A DNA stretch of 64,000 bases from Hyunsoonleella ulvae (GCF_016827605.1 NZ_JAEPJQ010000001.1:930001-994000), one strand, 5' to 3'; numbered from the stretch's first letter, positions 27,448 through 38,295 are shown. The notes: generated by a model not told the origin, from the letters alone. Made by a program: numbers and translations.

Positions 27448-29754
27448 TTAATTAACAGATATTTCATCTATAAATGTCCATGCCTTGTTACCTGCGCCTT
27501 GCTTACCATTGGGTATTATACCATAACTTTCAACATACATTTTAATACGTTTTGCCTTTAACCCCTTCATATTGGTTACTGTTTTTAAAGTATGTTTAGA
27601 TGTAAGTTTCTTGTTTTGTAATGTAATTGGTTTTAAATCAGTAATAGCATTTCCGTTTGCATCAAATAATCTATAATGAATACTTTTGGGGATGTAAATC
27701 CATTGACCGTTACCCTCATAAAACCTTGTTTGAATAGAGTTGATTTCTTTTTCCTTTGTTAAATCTATTGTAATTTCAAAATCCTCCCCTTCAAACCCTA
27801 GCCACTCTTTATCCCCATATCTTGAACTGCTCCCATCTATACCATTAATTAAACCTTCTGCACCACTTCCTGAATATGCCTTGTGGGGACTTTTATCTAT
27901 TTTTATTTTAGCTCCCACTGCCTTATGGTAATTTATATATTGCTCAAAAGGCTTACCTATTTGTTCTTGATTATCGTAAACCACAGCTCGTAATGTTGTA
28001 CTTTTTTCAATTGGTATTTTTCCTTTATAATTTTCTGACTTTAAACTAGGATTACTTCCATCCAAAGTGTATTTAATCGTCTTATCCGCCATTAAAGTTT
28101 CCAGTACATAATACGCTTTATCATTCATGATTACCATATTACCTTCAATATCGTAAAGATGATTTGCATAATTAATATCTAGCGCTGTTAAGCGTTTATT
28201 AAACTGTTCTAAACGCTTCGTGAAATCTTTATAATTCTTATGTTCTTGCTTGGTCCAAACTACCTCGCTCATTGCTATTATCCTAGGAAACACCATATAT
28301 TCTACTTTATCTTCAGAAGGCATATATTCGGTCCAAACATTACCTTGTGCCCCAAGTACAAATTTTAATTCTTCTTTATTTAACGCTTCTGGAATGGGGT
28401 TATAATTATATACTTTTTCTAATGGCAAAAAACCGCCAATGGCCAATGGCTCATTTTCGTTATCTGATTGATAATAATCAAAATAGCAATGGGATGTTGG
28501 TGTTAAAATTACATTGTGTCCAGATTTTGCGGCCTCTACAGCTCCACTTGTACCCCTCCAAGACATTACTGTAGCATTAGGAGCTAACCCTCCTTCTAGT
28601 ATTTCGTCCCAGCCAATAATTTGACGTCCTTTGCTATTAAGATATTTTTCTATTCTAGAGATAAAATAGTTTTGTAATTCGTGAACATCCTTGAGATTGT
28701 TATCTGCCATAAACTGCTTGCAGAATACACTATTTTCCCATCTTACTTTGGGGGTTTCATCGCCTCCAATATGAATATATGTACTTGGAAACAACTCTAA
28801 CACTTCATCTAAAACATCTTCTAAAAAATTAAACACATTTTCTGTTGGGCAATACACCTCTTCAAAAACACCCCATTTTTTTGGCACCTCAACCCGTTTT
28901 CCTGTACATCCTAATTCAGGATAGGCTGCAATTACAGCTTGACTGTGCCCTGGCATTTCTATCTCGGGGATAATGGTAACAAACCTACTTTTAGCATAAG
29001 CTACTATCGTTTTTATATCTTCTTTACTGTAAAAACCTCCATATCGTTTTTCATCAAATTTATGGGGCGTATCGTTGTAATGTCCTATTAATGTACCATC
29101 CCTAAACGAGGATATTGTATTAAGTTTTGGATACTTTTCTATTTCGATACGCCAACCTTGGTCGTCTGTTAAATGCCAATGAAATGTATTCATTTTTAGC
29201 ATAGCTATTGCATCAATATATTGTTTTATAAAATCTACAGAATACATATGACGAGACACATCTAGGTGCATACCGCGATATTTAAAGCTTGGACTATCGC
29301 TTATGTCCAAACACGGAATATTGATACGCTTTTTACTATTGCTTTTCTTTTCAAACGATACAGGAAGCAGCTGCCTTAAGGATTGTACTGCATAAAAAGC
29401 CCCTTGATCGGATGACGCCTTTATTAGAATTTGGTTTGGAGTTATACGTAATGTGTAACCTTCCACAGGTATGGAAGCATCATCTTGAAATATGATGCCA
29501 TTACCCTGTTTTAAGTTAATGCCATTACCGTTAACAATATATGTTTTTAAAAATTTTGCGCTCTGCGAAAACTTGGTGTCGAAAGACAGCCCGGTTTTCT
29601 CATCTAAAATAAATACAGATTCCTTAGTTTTAACAAGTGATGGTTGTGGAATAATGCCACTAAACGTATTAGGTGTATGTCCCTCTTCATATTTACAATT
29701 AAAAGAAGTAACCATTAAAAAAAATAATACCAACCTTAAATACATATAAACCAT
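27448..29754 (-). CDS. Beta-N-acetylhexosaminidase, GH20 lipoprotein
   Basis: Exo-enzyme releasing terminal GlcNAc or GalNAc from chitin oligosaccharides and glycans by substrate-assisted catalysis. A lipoprotein signal ends TSFNC (Cys20 from this start; an ATG three codons later is equally possible). Next come a GH20b-like domain and the GH20 barrel with HWHLTDDQGWRIEI and the catalytic Asp-Glu in GGDETPKVRW near residue 332. The C-terminus has a chitobiase-like beta segment and a region resembling a discoidin-type carbohydrate-binding domain. It is divergent to a sugar transporter and a hybrid regulator, consistent with a GlcNAc-use locus. Confidence 0.93.
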   Translation of the reverse strand: MVYMYLRLVLFFLMVTSFNCKYEEGHTPNTFSGIIPQPSLVKTKESVFILDEKTGLSFDTKFSQSAKFLKTYIVNGNGINLKQGNGIIFQDDASIPVEGYTLRITPNQILIKASSDQGAFYAVQSLRQLLPVSFEKKSNSKKRINIPCLDISDSPSFKYRGMHLDVSRHMYSVDFIKQYIDAIAMLKMNTFHWHLTDDQGWRIEIEKYPKLNTISSFRDGTLIGHYNDTPHKFDEKRYGGFYSKEDIKTIVAYAKSRFVTIIPEIEMPGHSQAVIAAYPELGCTGKRVEVPKKWGVFEEVYCPTENVFNFLEDVLDEVLELFPSTYIHIGGDETPKVRWENSVFCKQFMADNNLKDVHELQNYFISRIEKYLNSKGRQIIGWDEILEGGLAPNATVMSWRGTSGAVEAAKSGHNVILTPTSHCYFDYYQSDNENEPLAIGGFLPLEKVYNYNPIPEALNKEELKFVLGAQGNVWTEYMPSEDKVEYMVFPRIIAMSEVVWTKQEHKNYKDFTKRLEQFNKRLTALDINYANHLYDIEGNMVIMNDKAYYVLETLMADKTIKYTLDGSNPSLKSENYKGKIPIEKSTTLRAVVYDNQEQIGKPFEQYINYHKAVGAKIKIDKSPHKAYSGSGAEGLINGIDGSSSRYGDKEWLGFEGEDFEITIDLTKEKEINSIQTRFYEGNGQWIYIPKSIHYRLFDANGNAITDLKPITLQNKKLTSKHTLKTVTNMKGLKAKRIKMYVESYGIIPNGKQGAGNKAWTFIDEISVN

Positions 29755-29944
29755 TTAGTTGCGTTTACACCAAAAATACAAATCTTTTTATCCCATTTCG
29801 AGGGCAAATAGCTTTTTACGAATACTTAGATGACGAATACCATAGTAAAACCATACTTCCGTCTAAAAAAACAATACGGTTTAGGGAAAAAAGACGATAT
29901 TGACCATTATTTATTCTAAATAAACCTAACTAACACTTTAAAAA
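29755..29944. other. Divergent regulatory region of the GH20 and transporter genes
   Basis: 190 bp between two divergent starts. TATTTTTG on the minus strand (29771-29778) fits the -7 consensus 17 bp upstream of GH20. A matching element for the transporter is not clear. This is the natural place for binding by the AraC-type regulator encoded nearby. Confidence 0.35.
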
Positions 29945-31615
29945 ATGACAAATCAAAATAACAAATCAGCTTTAGCTACATTAGTTACAGTATTCTTCTT
30001 CTGGGGCTTTATTGCTGCTTCTAACGGTGTATTCATTCCTTTTTGCAAAACCTATTTTAATATCGACCAGTTTCAATCACAGTTAGTTGATTTTGCATTT
30101 TACGGTGCCTATTACATAGGAGCATTATTGCTATTTGTACTTTCCAGTGCTGTAAAAAGAGATATTTTAAATAACTGGGGGTATAAAAACGGTATTGTGT
30201 ATGGTTTATTGTTATCAGCGATTGGTGCGTTTATAATGTTTCCTGCGACTTCTGGGGCAGAACAAGGGCAAACAGCTATTTTCTATTTTGTACTTATCGT
30301 GCTATTTATTGTTGGTTTGGGCTTTTCGTTACAGCAAACTGCCGCAAACCCTTTTGCTATTGCTTTGGGCGACCCAAAAACAGGTTCCCATCGCTTAAAT
30401 TTAGCCGGTGGCATTAATTCTTTTGGAACAACTATTGGTCCTGTGGTAGTAAGCTTAGTAATATTTGGGTCTGCCTCTTGGTCTACTAGTGAATTGGCTA
30501 GCATGATAAAGAATAACGAGATTACTTTAATTACGGTACAATGGCTTTATGTAGGTGTGGGATTATTGTTTTTACTCGCCGCAGCTTTATTCTATTTTTC
30601 AAAAAAATTACCTGCTTTAAAATCTGATACCGCTTTTGAACCTGCTAATAAAGCTAGGAATTTATTAATTATACTAACGCTTATCATCATAGTCTGCTTT
30701 GGTTATATTTTTAGCACATATTCTGGGAATTCTATTGCAACAGAAGATTTAGAACAAAAGCGTTTAGTAGTGCTTTTTGTTACTCTTTTTACTGTAGTAG
30801 CCGCAATTTTTATTGCAAACTCTAGTGCTGCCAAAAAACCTGAGGGCTGGGGTGCCATGAAATATCCGCAACTGGTTTTAGGGATGTTAGCCATATTTAC
30901 TTATGTGGGTGCAGAGGTAACCATAGGAAGTAATTTAGGCGAACTGTTAAAGAAAGCAGTGGGAGATTCTGGATTAAATGGTATAGGACTACCCGTTTTA
31001 AATGATTCTGAATTGGGCAAATACATTTCACTCTACTGGGGTGGTTTAATGATTGGTCGTTGGGTTGGTGCCATTACAGTTTTCAACCCAAGCAAGGGGT
31101 TAAAAAAAGCATTACTCATCATTGTTCCATACATCGCACTTGGTGTTATTGTTTTGGTAAATTCTATAAAATATGTGTTTACTACTGATGAAATTCTATT
31201 CTTCTCAATATGTATCGCTGTACAAATTCTTGGATTTTTCTATGCTAAAGATAATCCTGTAACCACATTAAAAACTTTTAGTTTATTAGGAGGAATAGCC
31301 ATGTTAATTGGTTTATTTTCGTCTGGAAATATAGCTTTATTTGCATTTTTATCTGGTGGACTATTTTGCTCTATTATGTGGCCTTGTATTTTTACATTGA
31401 GTATTGCTGGTTTGGGAAAATACACATCCCAAGGATCGGCGTTTTTAGTAATGATGATTCTTGGTGGTGCTATTATACCGCCAGTACAAGGAAAATTAGC
31501 TGATGTTTTTAGTATTCAATCTTCCTACTGGATTGCAGTATTCTGCTTTGTTTATCTTATATTCTATGCGTTTAGAGCTAAAACTGTTTTAGACAAGCAA
31601 AATGTAACTTATTAA
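29945..31615 (+). CDS. Sugar MFS transporter, FucP/NagP-like
   Basis: 556-residue inner-membrane transporter with an opening typical of the fucose/glucose/GlcNAc:H+ symporter branch ([17 protein letters not shown], then [14 protein letters not shown]). It also has [16 protein letters not shown] and a conserved [15 protein letters not shown]. It is longer than FucP (about 440 residues), with additional hydrophobic helices in the middle, as in many Bacteroidota homologues. Next to a GH20 hexosaminidase it most likely imports GlcNAc, but the substrate is inferred from context. The regulator gene follows after 30 bp. Confidence 0.87.
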   Translation: MTNQNNKSALATLVTVFFFWGFIAASNGVFIPFCKTYFNIDQFQSQLVDFAFYGAYYIGALLLFVLSSAVKRDILNNWGYKNGIVYGLLLSAIGAFIMFPATSGAEQGQTAIFYFVLIVLFIVGLGFSLQQTAANPFAIALGDPKTGSHRLNLAGGINSFGTTIGPVVVSLVIFGSASWSTSELASMIKNNEITLITVQWLYVGVGLLFLLAAALFYFSKKLPALKSDTAFEPANKARNLLIILTLIIIVCFGYIFSTYSGNSIATEDLEQKRLVVLFVTLFTVVAAIFIANSSAAKKPEGWGAMKYPQLVLGMLAIFTYVGAEVTIGSNLGELLKKAVGDSGLNGIGLPVLNDSELGKYISLYWGGLMIGRWVGAITVFNPSKGLKKALLIIVPYIALGVIVLVNSIKYVFTTDEILFFSICIAVQILGFFYAKDNPVTTLKTFSLLGGIAMLIGLFSSGNIALFAFLSGGLFCSIMWPCIFTLSIAGLGKYTSQGSAFLVMMILGGAIIPPVQGKLADVFSIQSSYWIAVFCFVYLIFYAFRAKTVLDKQNVTY

Positions 31616-31645
31616 GATTATATTTTTGTGGTTGTAGATTAAGTA

Positions 31646-34600
31646 ATGTCTATGTTAAAACACACTTTAATTACCTTATTTGTAGCAATTGTTTTTTCAA
31701 ACCTATCTGGTCAAGAAATGAATTTTTACCATTATGGATTAGATGATGGTATATCACAAACAACGATTAGGTCTATTTTAAAAGATTCGAATGGATTTTT
31801 GTGGATTGGTACACAAGAAGGCTTAAATAGATTTGATGGTACTACTTTCAAAATCTACAAAAGCGAAAAAAATAATGCTTCAAGTATTTCTGGTAATTAT
31901 ATAAATGCACTTATTGAAGATGATGATGGTAATATTTGGATTGGTACTAACAATAATGGTATATGTATTTACAATCCTAATATAAATAGTTTTAAAACCA
32001 CTGCTATAAGTAAGGGTAAATGTAACAGTTTATCTAAAACTGCTAGTGGTATGATTATAGCCACTATCTTGAATAAGGGCATAGTTATTTTCGATAAAAA
32101 CGGCACAATACACAAATCAGAAAAAATTATTAGATCAAATAAAAAATCACAATATAGTGCCTCCTTCGCCAATGGTAATGATGTGTGTATAGGTACGTTA
32201 GATGGTCGCCTATTTACTGCTGAAATAACTTTAAACCATAAACCAACTTTTAAAGAGATAGATTTAGGCAAAGCTTTAGTAAGCATAAATACTTTATTTG
32301 TAAAAAACCATACTATTTTTATAGGTACTACAAATGGTTTGTTTGTTTTCAATACCATTGAGAACAAACTTTCTAAAATAGTATTAGAAAAAGAAATACA
32401 GCTGAATGAAAATCTAAATATCTCATCAATAGACGCATATAACAATACGTTTTACATAGGCACTTTTAATGGGCTTTTTATTGCTAAAGGGTTTAATGAA
32501 GAAACTGGCAAATTCAAAGATGTTGTAGTTTACAAAGCCAAACAAAAAAACACTAATTCTATTACTTCAGATCGTGTTCACGATACCTTTACAGATGGAA
32601 AAATGCTATGGGTTGGTACTCATAATCTAGATGTAACTACATCAACAGAACCTGTATTTAAAACTATTAATACAACATCAAATATTGCACTTAACAATGC
32701 ATTCATTTTATCTTTTGCTAAAAACAAAGATTATACTTTTGTAGGAACACGTAAAGGAATTAATTGTATCGATTCCAACCAAAATGCCATTTACATTACA
32801 AAAGAAAACACTAATAACGCATTAGCATTTAATGTAATTAGAGGGATGGCTATAGACCATAAAAACTATTTATGGGTTGCAACATTAAAAGGACTTTCTA
32901 TCATAGACCTTAATAACTTTAACCCTAGTCAACCCAAAATAATAAGTTTATTTAATACTATCGAGGATAATACATCCTTGAGCAATGATGCTACAAGAGG
33001 CGTATATGTTGACCACAAAGGCAGTATATGGATTATGACATATGGCGGTGGCGTTAATAGATTTACTGGAAACATACAAGCTAAAAGCTTCACTTTTGAT
33101 CATTATAAAGTTGATGCTAATTCAAACGCAATCAGTTCAAACTTCACTTATAATATGTCTCAAGATAGCAATTTAAACTATTGGATTACTTCTGAAAATG
33201 GACTTAATAAGCTACAATTTGAAGACATCAATTACAAAAAACCTAAGTTTACAAATTACTTTAACATAGATAATGATAACACAAGCCTTAGTAATAATAC
33301 AACATTACATACGTGGCATGATGCAGATAAAACCTTATGGATTGCTACCCAAGAAGGTCTTAACAAGTTTAACACTACAAGTAAAACCTTTAAACGCTAT
33401 GAAAAAGCACAAGGCTTAACCAATACAGTGGTCTATAGTATTACAGAAGATGTAGATCGTAATTTATGGCTCACTACCAATGGTGGTCTTTTTAAGTTTA
33501 ATAAATTAACTGAAGAGTTTACAAACTATAACCAACGCGATGGTATTCAAGGCAGAGAGTTTAACCTTGGTGCACATTTATACGATAAAGAGACCAGCAA
33601 TATTTATATTGGAGGTGTTAAGGGATTTAATATTTTTAATCCGAAAAGAGTTTCAGAGCTAGACGTCCCCGGAAACCTTACATTCACGTCTCTTCGAATT
33701 AAGGACGAAGAGATAAATTCCTTAAGTCACCCAGAAATTACAAAAAAGAGTATTACAAAAACTAAAGAGATTGTATTAAATCATGATGATTTCCCATGTT
33801 ATATTAATTTTTCAGATTTAGACCTTAGACCCAATAAAAACAATCAATTTATATATGCATTAAATGATAACCAATGGAATGAACTAAGAAACTCCAAAGA
33901 ACTCCAGATATTAAGTTTACCTAAAGGACTAAATCAATTAAAAATACAAGGGAAGTCACGTAATAAGATTTGGAACAAGCCACCTTTAGAGTTAAGAATT
34001 AAAGTTATTCCACCATGGTATCAAAGTAATATTGCTTACGCTTTTTACATTCTAACATTTTTATTTTTGGCTTATATATTCTACAGGTTAAGCTTGCAAC
34101 GGCAAATTGCAAGACAAGAATCTAAACGTTTACAAGAATTAGACACCCTAAAATCTCGCTTTATTACAAATATTACTCATGAGTTTAGAACACCTCTAAC
34201 CATAATAAATGGTTATTTAGATAATTTAAAAGAGGAGGGGTCAAGTAAAGAGGATATTAAAACATCATTAGAAACCATAGAGCAAAACAGTAATAATTTA
34301 CTGGATTTAGTAAACCAAATGCTAAATTTAGCTAAGCTCGAAAAGAAACAGCTCAATACCAATCTTATTCAGAATGATATCGTAACTTATACGAATCATA
34401 TTGTGGATAGCTTTCTAAACATTGCTTCTGATAAACTCATAGCGTTAAAATTTAATTCAAAGCCAGATAAAATAATCATGGATTATGATGCCGAAAAATG
34501 GCGTCAAATACTCACTAACCTCATTTCTAATGCATTAAAATTTTCACGTCAGCAATCAGAATTAACAATCAATCTTGAAAAACTAAATAATAAAACTCTA

Positions 34601-35671
34601 CGATTGGAAGTGATAGATCAAGGTTATGGAATTTCAGAAGAAGAATTACCTTTTATTTTTGATCGTTTTTACCAAATAGAAAATGCTGATCAAAAAGTAT
34701 CACAAGGTACAGGAATTGGTTTAGCATTAACTAAAGAATTGGTAAAACTTTTTAAAGGTAAAATTGAAGTACATTCTAAGTTGGGGCAAGGTTCTACATT
34801 TACAATAACATTACCTATTACAAATAATGAGGAACTAAAAGATCCAAGTATTAATACCAAAAAAACAACTATTGGTCCGGTAGTACCTCAAATTGATGCT
34901 ATTATTGCAAACGAAGATGCTAATAGTGTGCTTATTGTAGAAGACAATACCGATATGGCACGTTATATAGCCTCTTGTTTAAAACCAGATTATAAAGTTA
35001 CAGTTGCAAAAGATGGCAAAAAAGGCTTAGAACTTGCTACAAAACAAATCCCAGATATTGTGATCACTGATGTTATGATGCCTATCATGGATGGTTTTGA
35101 ACTTACACAAAAACTGCAATCTAATAACAATACAAATCATATTCCTATAATAATGTTAACCTCAAAAGCCATGCAAGAGGATAAACTAGAAGGAATTACC
35201 AGTGGTGCAGATGCTTATTTAACTAAACCTTTTCAAAAACAAGAACTACGTTTGCGTATGCAAATGCTAATTGCAAAACGAAAGAAATTACAAGAACGTT
35301 ATACCGTTACTAAAATCGTTGAATCTTCATGTGAGCACAACCAACCCACAGATAAAAACCTCATCTTCTTAAATACTACTTTAGATGCTATTCATCAACA
35401 TATAGAAGACCCTAATTTTGGAGCTAAAGAATTAGCAAAACACATGGCCATGAGCGACTCGCAGCTCTACCGAAAATTAAAAGCCATCTCAAATACTAGT
35501 ACAGCAATTTTTATTAGGAAAGTCCGTTTGGAAAAGGCCAAAAAACTACTAAAAACCACTGAACTTTCTGTTTCAGAAATCGCATATTCTACAGGATTTA
35601 ATAATCCCAACTGGTTTAGTAAAGCTTTTAAGGAAGAGTTTGACGGTAGTCCTTCTAATTTTCGTAACTAA
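31646..35671 (+). CDS. Hybrid two-component system sensor-regulator (HTCS)
   Basis: One polypeptide of 1,341 residues containing a full phosphorelay. In order: a signal peptide; a periplasmic double-propeller sensor made of Reg_prop repeats (motifs such as LWIGTQEGLNRF); a Y_Y_Y domain; and one transmembrane helix near residues 805-825. These are followed by a HisKA domain with His845 in THEFRTPLT, a HATPase domain (GTGIGLALTKELV), a receiver with Asp1142 in ITDVMMP, and an AraC-type DNA-binding domain at the C-terminus. Such regulators bind oligosaccharide breakdown products in the periplasm and switch on local glycan-use genes. The likely targets are the transporter and GH20 gene. Confidence 0.95.
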   Translation: MSMLKHTLITLFVAIVFSNLSGQEMNFYHYGLDDGISQTTIRSILKDSNGFLWIGTQEGLNRFDGTTFKIYKSEKNNASSISGNYINALIEDDDGNIWIGTNNNGICIYNPNINSFKTTAISKGKCNSLSKTASGMIIATILNKGIVIFDKNGTIHKSEKIIRSNKKSQYSASFANGNDVCIGTLDGRLFTAEITLNHKPTFKEIDLGKALVSINTLFVKNHTIFIGTTNGLFVFNTIENKLSKIVLEKEIQLNENLNISSIDAYNNTFYIGTFNGLFIAKGFNEETGKFKDVVVYKAKQKNTNSITSDRVHDTFTDGKMLWVGTHNLDVTTSTEPVFKTINTTSNIALNNAFILSFAKNKDYTFVGTRKGINCIDSNQNAIYITKENTNNALAFNVIRGMAIDHKNYLWVATLKGLSIIDLNNFNPSQPKIISLFNTIEDNTSLSNDATRGVYVDHKGSIWIMTYGGGVNRFTGNIQAKSFTFDHYKVDANSNAISSNFTYNMSQDSNLNYWITSENGLNKLQFEDINYKKPKFTNYFNIDNDNTSLSNNTTLHTWHDADKTLWIATQEGLNKFNTTSKTFKRYEKAQGLTNTVVYSITEDVDRNLWLTTNGGLFKFNKLTEEFTNYNQRDGIQGREFNLGAHLYDKETSNIYIGGVKGFNIFNPKRVSELDVPGNLTFTSLRIKDEEINSLSHPEITKKSITKTKEIVLNHDDFPCYINFSDLDLRPNKNNQFIYALNDNQWNELRNSKELQILSLPKGLNQLKIQGKSRNKIWNKPPLELRIKVIPPWYQSNIAYAFYILTFLFLAYIFYRLSLQRQIARQESKRLQELDTLKSRFITNITHEFRTPLTIINGYLDNLKEEGSSKEDIKTSLETIEQNSNNLLDLVNQMLNLAKLEKKQLNTNLIQNDIVTYTNHIVDSFLNIASDKLIALKFNSKPDKIIMDYDAEKWRQILTNLISNALKFSRQQSELTINLEKLNNKTLRLEVIDQGYGISEEELPFIFDRFYQIENADQKVSQGTGIGLALTKELVKLFKGKIEVHSKLGQGSTFTITLPITNNEELKDPSINTKKTTIGPVVPQIDAIIANEDANSVLIVEDNTDMARYIASCLKPDYKVTVAKDGKKGLELATKQIPDIVITDVMMPIMDGFELTQKLQSNNNTNHIPIIMLTSKAMQEDKLEGITSGADAYLTKPFQKQELRLRMQMLIAKRKKLQERYTVTKIVESSCEHNQPTDKNLIFLNTTLDAIHQHIEDPNFGAKELAKHMAMSDSQLYRKLKAISNTSTAIFIRKVRLEKAKKLLKTTELSVSEIAYSTGFNNPNWFSKAFKEEFDGSPSNFRN

Positions 35672-35703
35672 TTGATTATCAAAATTAAAACTATTGTGTT
35701 TTA

Positions 35704-35720
35704 AAAAGGCATGGCCTTTT
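35704..35720 (+). terminator. Short terminator-like hairpin after the HTCS gene
   Basis: Seven-bp stem AAAAGGC/GCCTTTT with a 3-nt loop, 33 bp after the stop codon. The T-tail is short, so the call is moderate. Confidence 0.5.
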
Positions 35721-36105
35721 AATTTCTTCTATTTGACAAAATACTACCCGCTTTTGAAAAAATAGTCCACTTCAATTTTTCAATTCAAAGATAGATTTGC
35801 AAGGCTATTAATCACAAAATTCTATTCGTTATGGGAACCTCAAATATTAAAAAATTCTTTAATGATATTTAAACACCATTGTATCATGTATTCCACTGCA
35901 TGATACTTATGGTAACACAAAAATATCATGTTTTATTATCAAGTTATCCCGAGGCTTGTGGCTATCAATAAGCTACATACATTGAGAGATTATGGTAAAA
36001 ACAATCCAAACACTTTAAACCCAAATCAAATATCCACCGATATGCATTTTATGAATATATGTATGAAGAACTATATCATTAATTAAAATGTGAATAAAAA
36101 ATATC
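35721..36105. other. 385-bp intergenic region with inverted repeat and doubtful short frame
   Basis: TAGATTTG at 35792-35799 fits the -7 element but lies far from the next gene and has no -33 TTG. An exact inverted repeat GTATCATG / CATGATAC with a 10-nt spacer spans 35881-35906. A 52-codon ATG frame (35928-36086) encodes LHTLRDYGKNNPNTLNPNQI but matches nothing I recognise and may be a gene remnant. Confidence 0.4.
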
Positions 36106-38253
36106 ATGAAACACTTCTACCTCATTTTATGTTTAGCTTGTTTACAAATAACTTTTGGTCAACCTGCAAACGACGATTGTGCCAATGCAGAACTAATTAC
36201 TATAGACACTTCGCTCACATCCTTTACCTTTGAAATCATTGATGCTACAGTCAATAACGAATTAGGATGTACTACCACTGCTGATTATGTTGACGTATGG
36301 TACGAATTTACCATGCCGTTTAATGGTAATCTCTATATAAATGGTGTTACCAGTTGGAACAATTTTGCGCTATACGATGCCTGCAACGGTAATGTGATTC
36401 AATGCGGAAATAACAATCAATTTATTAGTGGATTAACTAGCGGAACCAATTACAAATTAAGGGTATTTAGAACCGTCGCTCTAGCCAGCAACGGATCTAC
36501 AAGTTTCGGCATACAAGCATTCGAGGAAGTTACTAATGACACTTGCGCAGCAGCAGAAACTATTACAGTTACAACCGAAGCGTTGACATATGATTTTAAC
36601 ATTGGTGGGGCTGAGGTGCTTAACGAAATTGGATGCGATAGTACAGCGGATTATGTAGATATTTGGTACGAATTTACTATGCCAGTAACTGGTACCCTCT
36701 ACATAAATGCTGTTACTAGTTGGAACAATTTTACGCTATACGATGCCTGCAATGGCAATAGGATTCAATGCGGAACTAACAATCAATTTATTAGTGGGCT
36801 AACTAGCGGAACCAATTACAAATTAAGAGTGTTTAGAACTGTCTCTCTGGCTGACAACGCATTTACAAGTTTCGACATACAAGCATTCGAAGAGGTCACT
36901 AATGATACGTGTGCTTCAGCAGAAACTATTACGGTTACAACCGAAGCGTTGACATATGATTTTAACATTGGTGGGGCTGAGGTGCTTAACGAAATTGGAT
37001 GCGATAGTACAGCGGATTATGTAGATATTTGGTACGAATTTACGATGCCAGTTAATGGTAACCTCTACATAAATGCTGTTACTAGTTGGAACAATTTTAC
37101 GCTATACGATGCCTGCAATGGTAATGTGATTCAATGCGGAACTAACAATCAATTTATTAGTGGGCTAACTAGCGGAACCAATTACAAATTAAGAGTGTTT
37201 AGAACTGTCTCTCTGGCCGACAACGGATTTACAAGTTTCGGCATACAAGCATTCGAAGAAGTTACTAATGATACCTGTGCTACAGCAGAAACTATTACAG
37301 TTACAACCGAAGCATTGACATATGATTTTAACATTGGCGGGGCTGAGGTGCTTAACGAAGTTGGATGCGATAGTACAGCCGATTATGTAAACATCTGGTA
37401 CGAATTTACCATGCCAGTTAATGGTAACCTCTATATAAATGGTGTTACCAGTTGGAACAATTTTGCGCTATACGATGCCTGCAATGGCAATATGATTCAA
37501 TGCGGAAATAACAATCAATTTATTAGTGGATTAACTAATGGAACCAATTACAAATTAAGAGTGTTTAGAACTGTCTCTCTGGCTGACAACGCATTTACAA
37601 GTTTCGGCATACAAGCATTCGAGGAAGTTACTAATGATACGTGTGCTTCAGCAGAAAACTTTACGGTAACCGAAGGCAGTATTACCACTATTAATTTTGA
37701 AATTGGTGGGGCAACAGTTAATAATGAAACAGGGTGTACAACTGGAACAAATGAAGACTATGTAGATATCTGGTACAGTTTTGAAATGCCTCTGAATGGC
37801 GATATTGAAATTGATGGCAATATTACCTGGAATAATTTTGCCTTTTTCGATGACTGTATGGCCAATAATAGCTTAGCGTGTTTTGAAGAATCTGGAACTG
37901 TTACCAATTTGTCAGCAAATAACACCTATTGGATTAGAGTATTTAGAACTATTGATTTGGCAGACAACACGGCAAATACGAGTTTCAATATTTCAATTGC
38001 AAATAGCTTAAGTACTACTACTTTTACTAATGCAGATGTTAGGGTTTACCCTAATCCTACGAATGATGTTATAAATATACACTCAAACAAGTCGTTCGAC
38101 ACATTAGAATTATACAATATACAGGGCAAAAAAATAATATCTGTTAAAAGCCAGAATAAGCTATCCATTGGTTCTTTAGAATCAGGAATTTATATATTAA
38201 AAATTAAATCCCAACAGAATAAGCAAGTCGTCAAAAGGATTGTTATTAATTAA
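36106..38253 (+). CDS. Secreted repeat protein with T9SS type A sorting domain
   Basis: 715 residues. A signal peptide (cleavage near FGQ, residue 19) leads into five tandem domains of 122 residues from residue 22. Each opens with NDxCxxAE and contains GCxxTADYVDIWYEF, WNNFxLYDACNG and FRTxxLA motifs. These are beta-sandwich domains with paired cysteines, of unknown ligand. The C-terminus (from about residue 645) is a T9SS type A domain: VYPNPTNDVINI, then LYNIQGKKI and GIYILKI, ending in KRIVIN. It is therefore exported by T9SS and cell-attached or released. The fifth domain is more diverged. It probably has a surface or matrix role. Confidence 0.85.
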   Translation: MKHFYLILCLACLQITFGQPANDDCANAELITIDTSLTSFTFEIIDATVNNELGCTTTADYVDVWYEFTMPFNGNLYINGVTSWNNFALYDACNGNVIQCGNNNQFISGLTSGTNYKLRVFRTVALASNGSTSFGIQAFEEVTNDTCAAAETITVTTEALTYDFNIGGAEVLNEIGCDSTADYVDIWYEFTMPVTGTLYINAVTSWNNFTLYDACNGNRIQCGTNNQFISGLTSGTNYKLRVFRTVSLADNAFTSFDIQAFEEVTNDTCASAETITVTTEALTYDFNIGGAEVLNEIGCDSTADYVDIWYEFTMPVNGNLYINAVTSWNNFTLYDACNGNVIQCGTNNQFISGLTSGTNYKLRVFRTVSLADNGFTSFGIQAFEEVTNDTCATAETITVTTEALTYDFNIGGAEVLNEVGCDSTADYVNIWYEFTMPVNGNLYINGVTSWNNFALYDACNGNMIQCGNNNQFISGLTNGTNYKLRVFRTVSLADNAFTSFGIQAFEEVTNDTCASAENFTVTEGSITTINFEIGGATVNNETGCTTGTNEDYVDIWYSFEMPLNGDIEIDGNITWNNFAFFDDCMANNSLACFEESGTVTNLSANNTYWIRVFRTIDLADNTANTSFNISIANSLSTTTFTNADVRVYPNPTNDVINIHSNKSFDTLELYNIQGKKIISVKSQNKLSIGSLESGIYILKIKSQQNKQVVKRIVIN
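36169..37998 (+). repeat. Five tandem 366-bp coding repeats
   Basis: Units begin at 36169, 36535, 36901, 37267 and 37633, exactly 366 bp (122 codons) apart, each starting at the Asn-Asp codon pair. Units 2-4 are almost identical at the nucleotide level, unit 1 is close, and unit 5 is diverged. The pattern implies recent amplification or gene conversion. Confidence 0.9.
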
Positions 38254-38295
38254 AAACAACGCTCTATATTTTTTAATAAAATACCCCATAATCTC

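Noticed and set aside
31969-32445. 158-codon open frame on the minus strand inside the HTCS gene
   Set aside because: It is antisense to the propeller repeats, has no recognisable domain and is best explained as a shadow of the real gene.
35928-36086. Small protein of 52 residues upstream of the T9SS cargo gene
   Set aside because: No family match that I recognise, no promoter at suitable distance, and a composition like non-coding sequence; kept only as an observation.
36169-37998. Tandem repeats as a sequencing or assembly artefact
   Set aside because: The units differ at scattered positions and stay in frame, and the fifth unit is clearly diverged, so the array is probably real, though the exact copy number is unproven.
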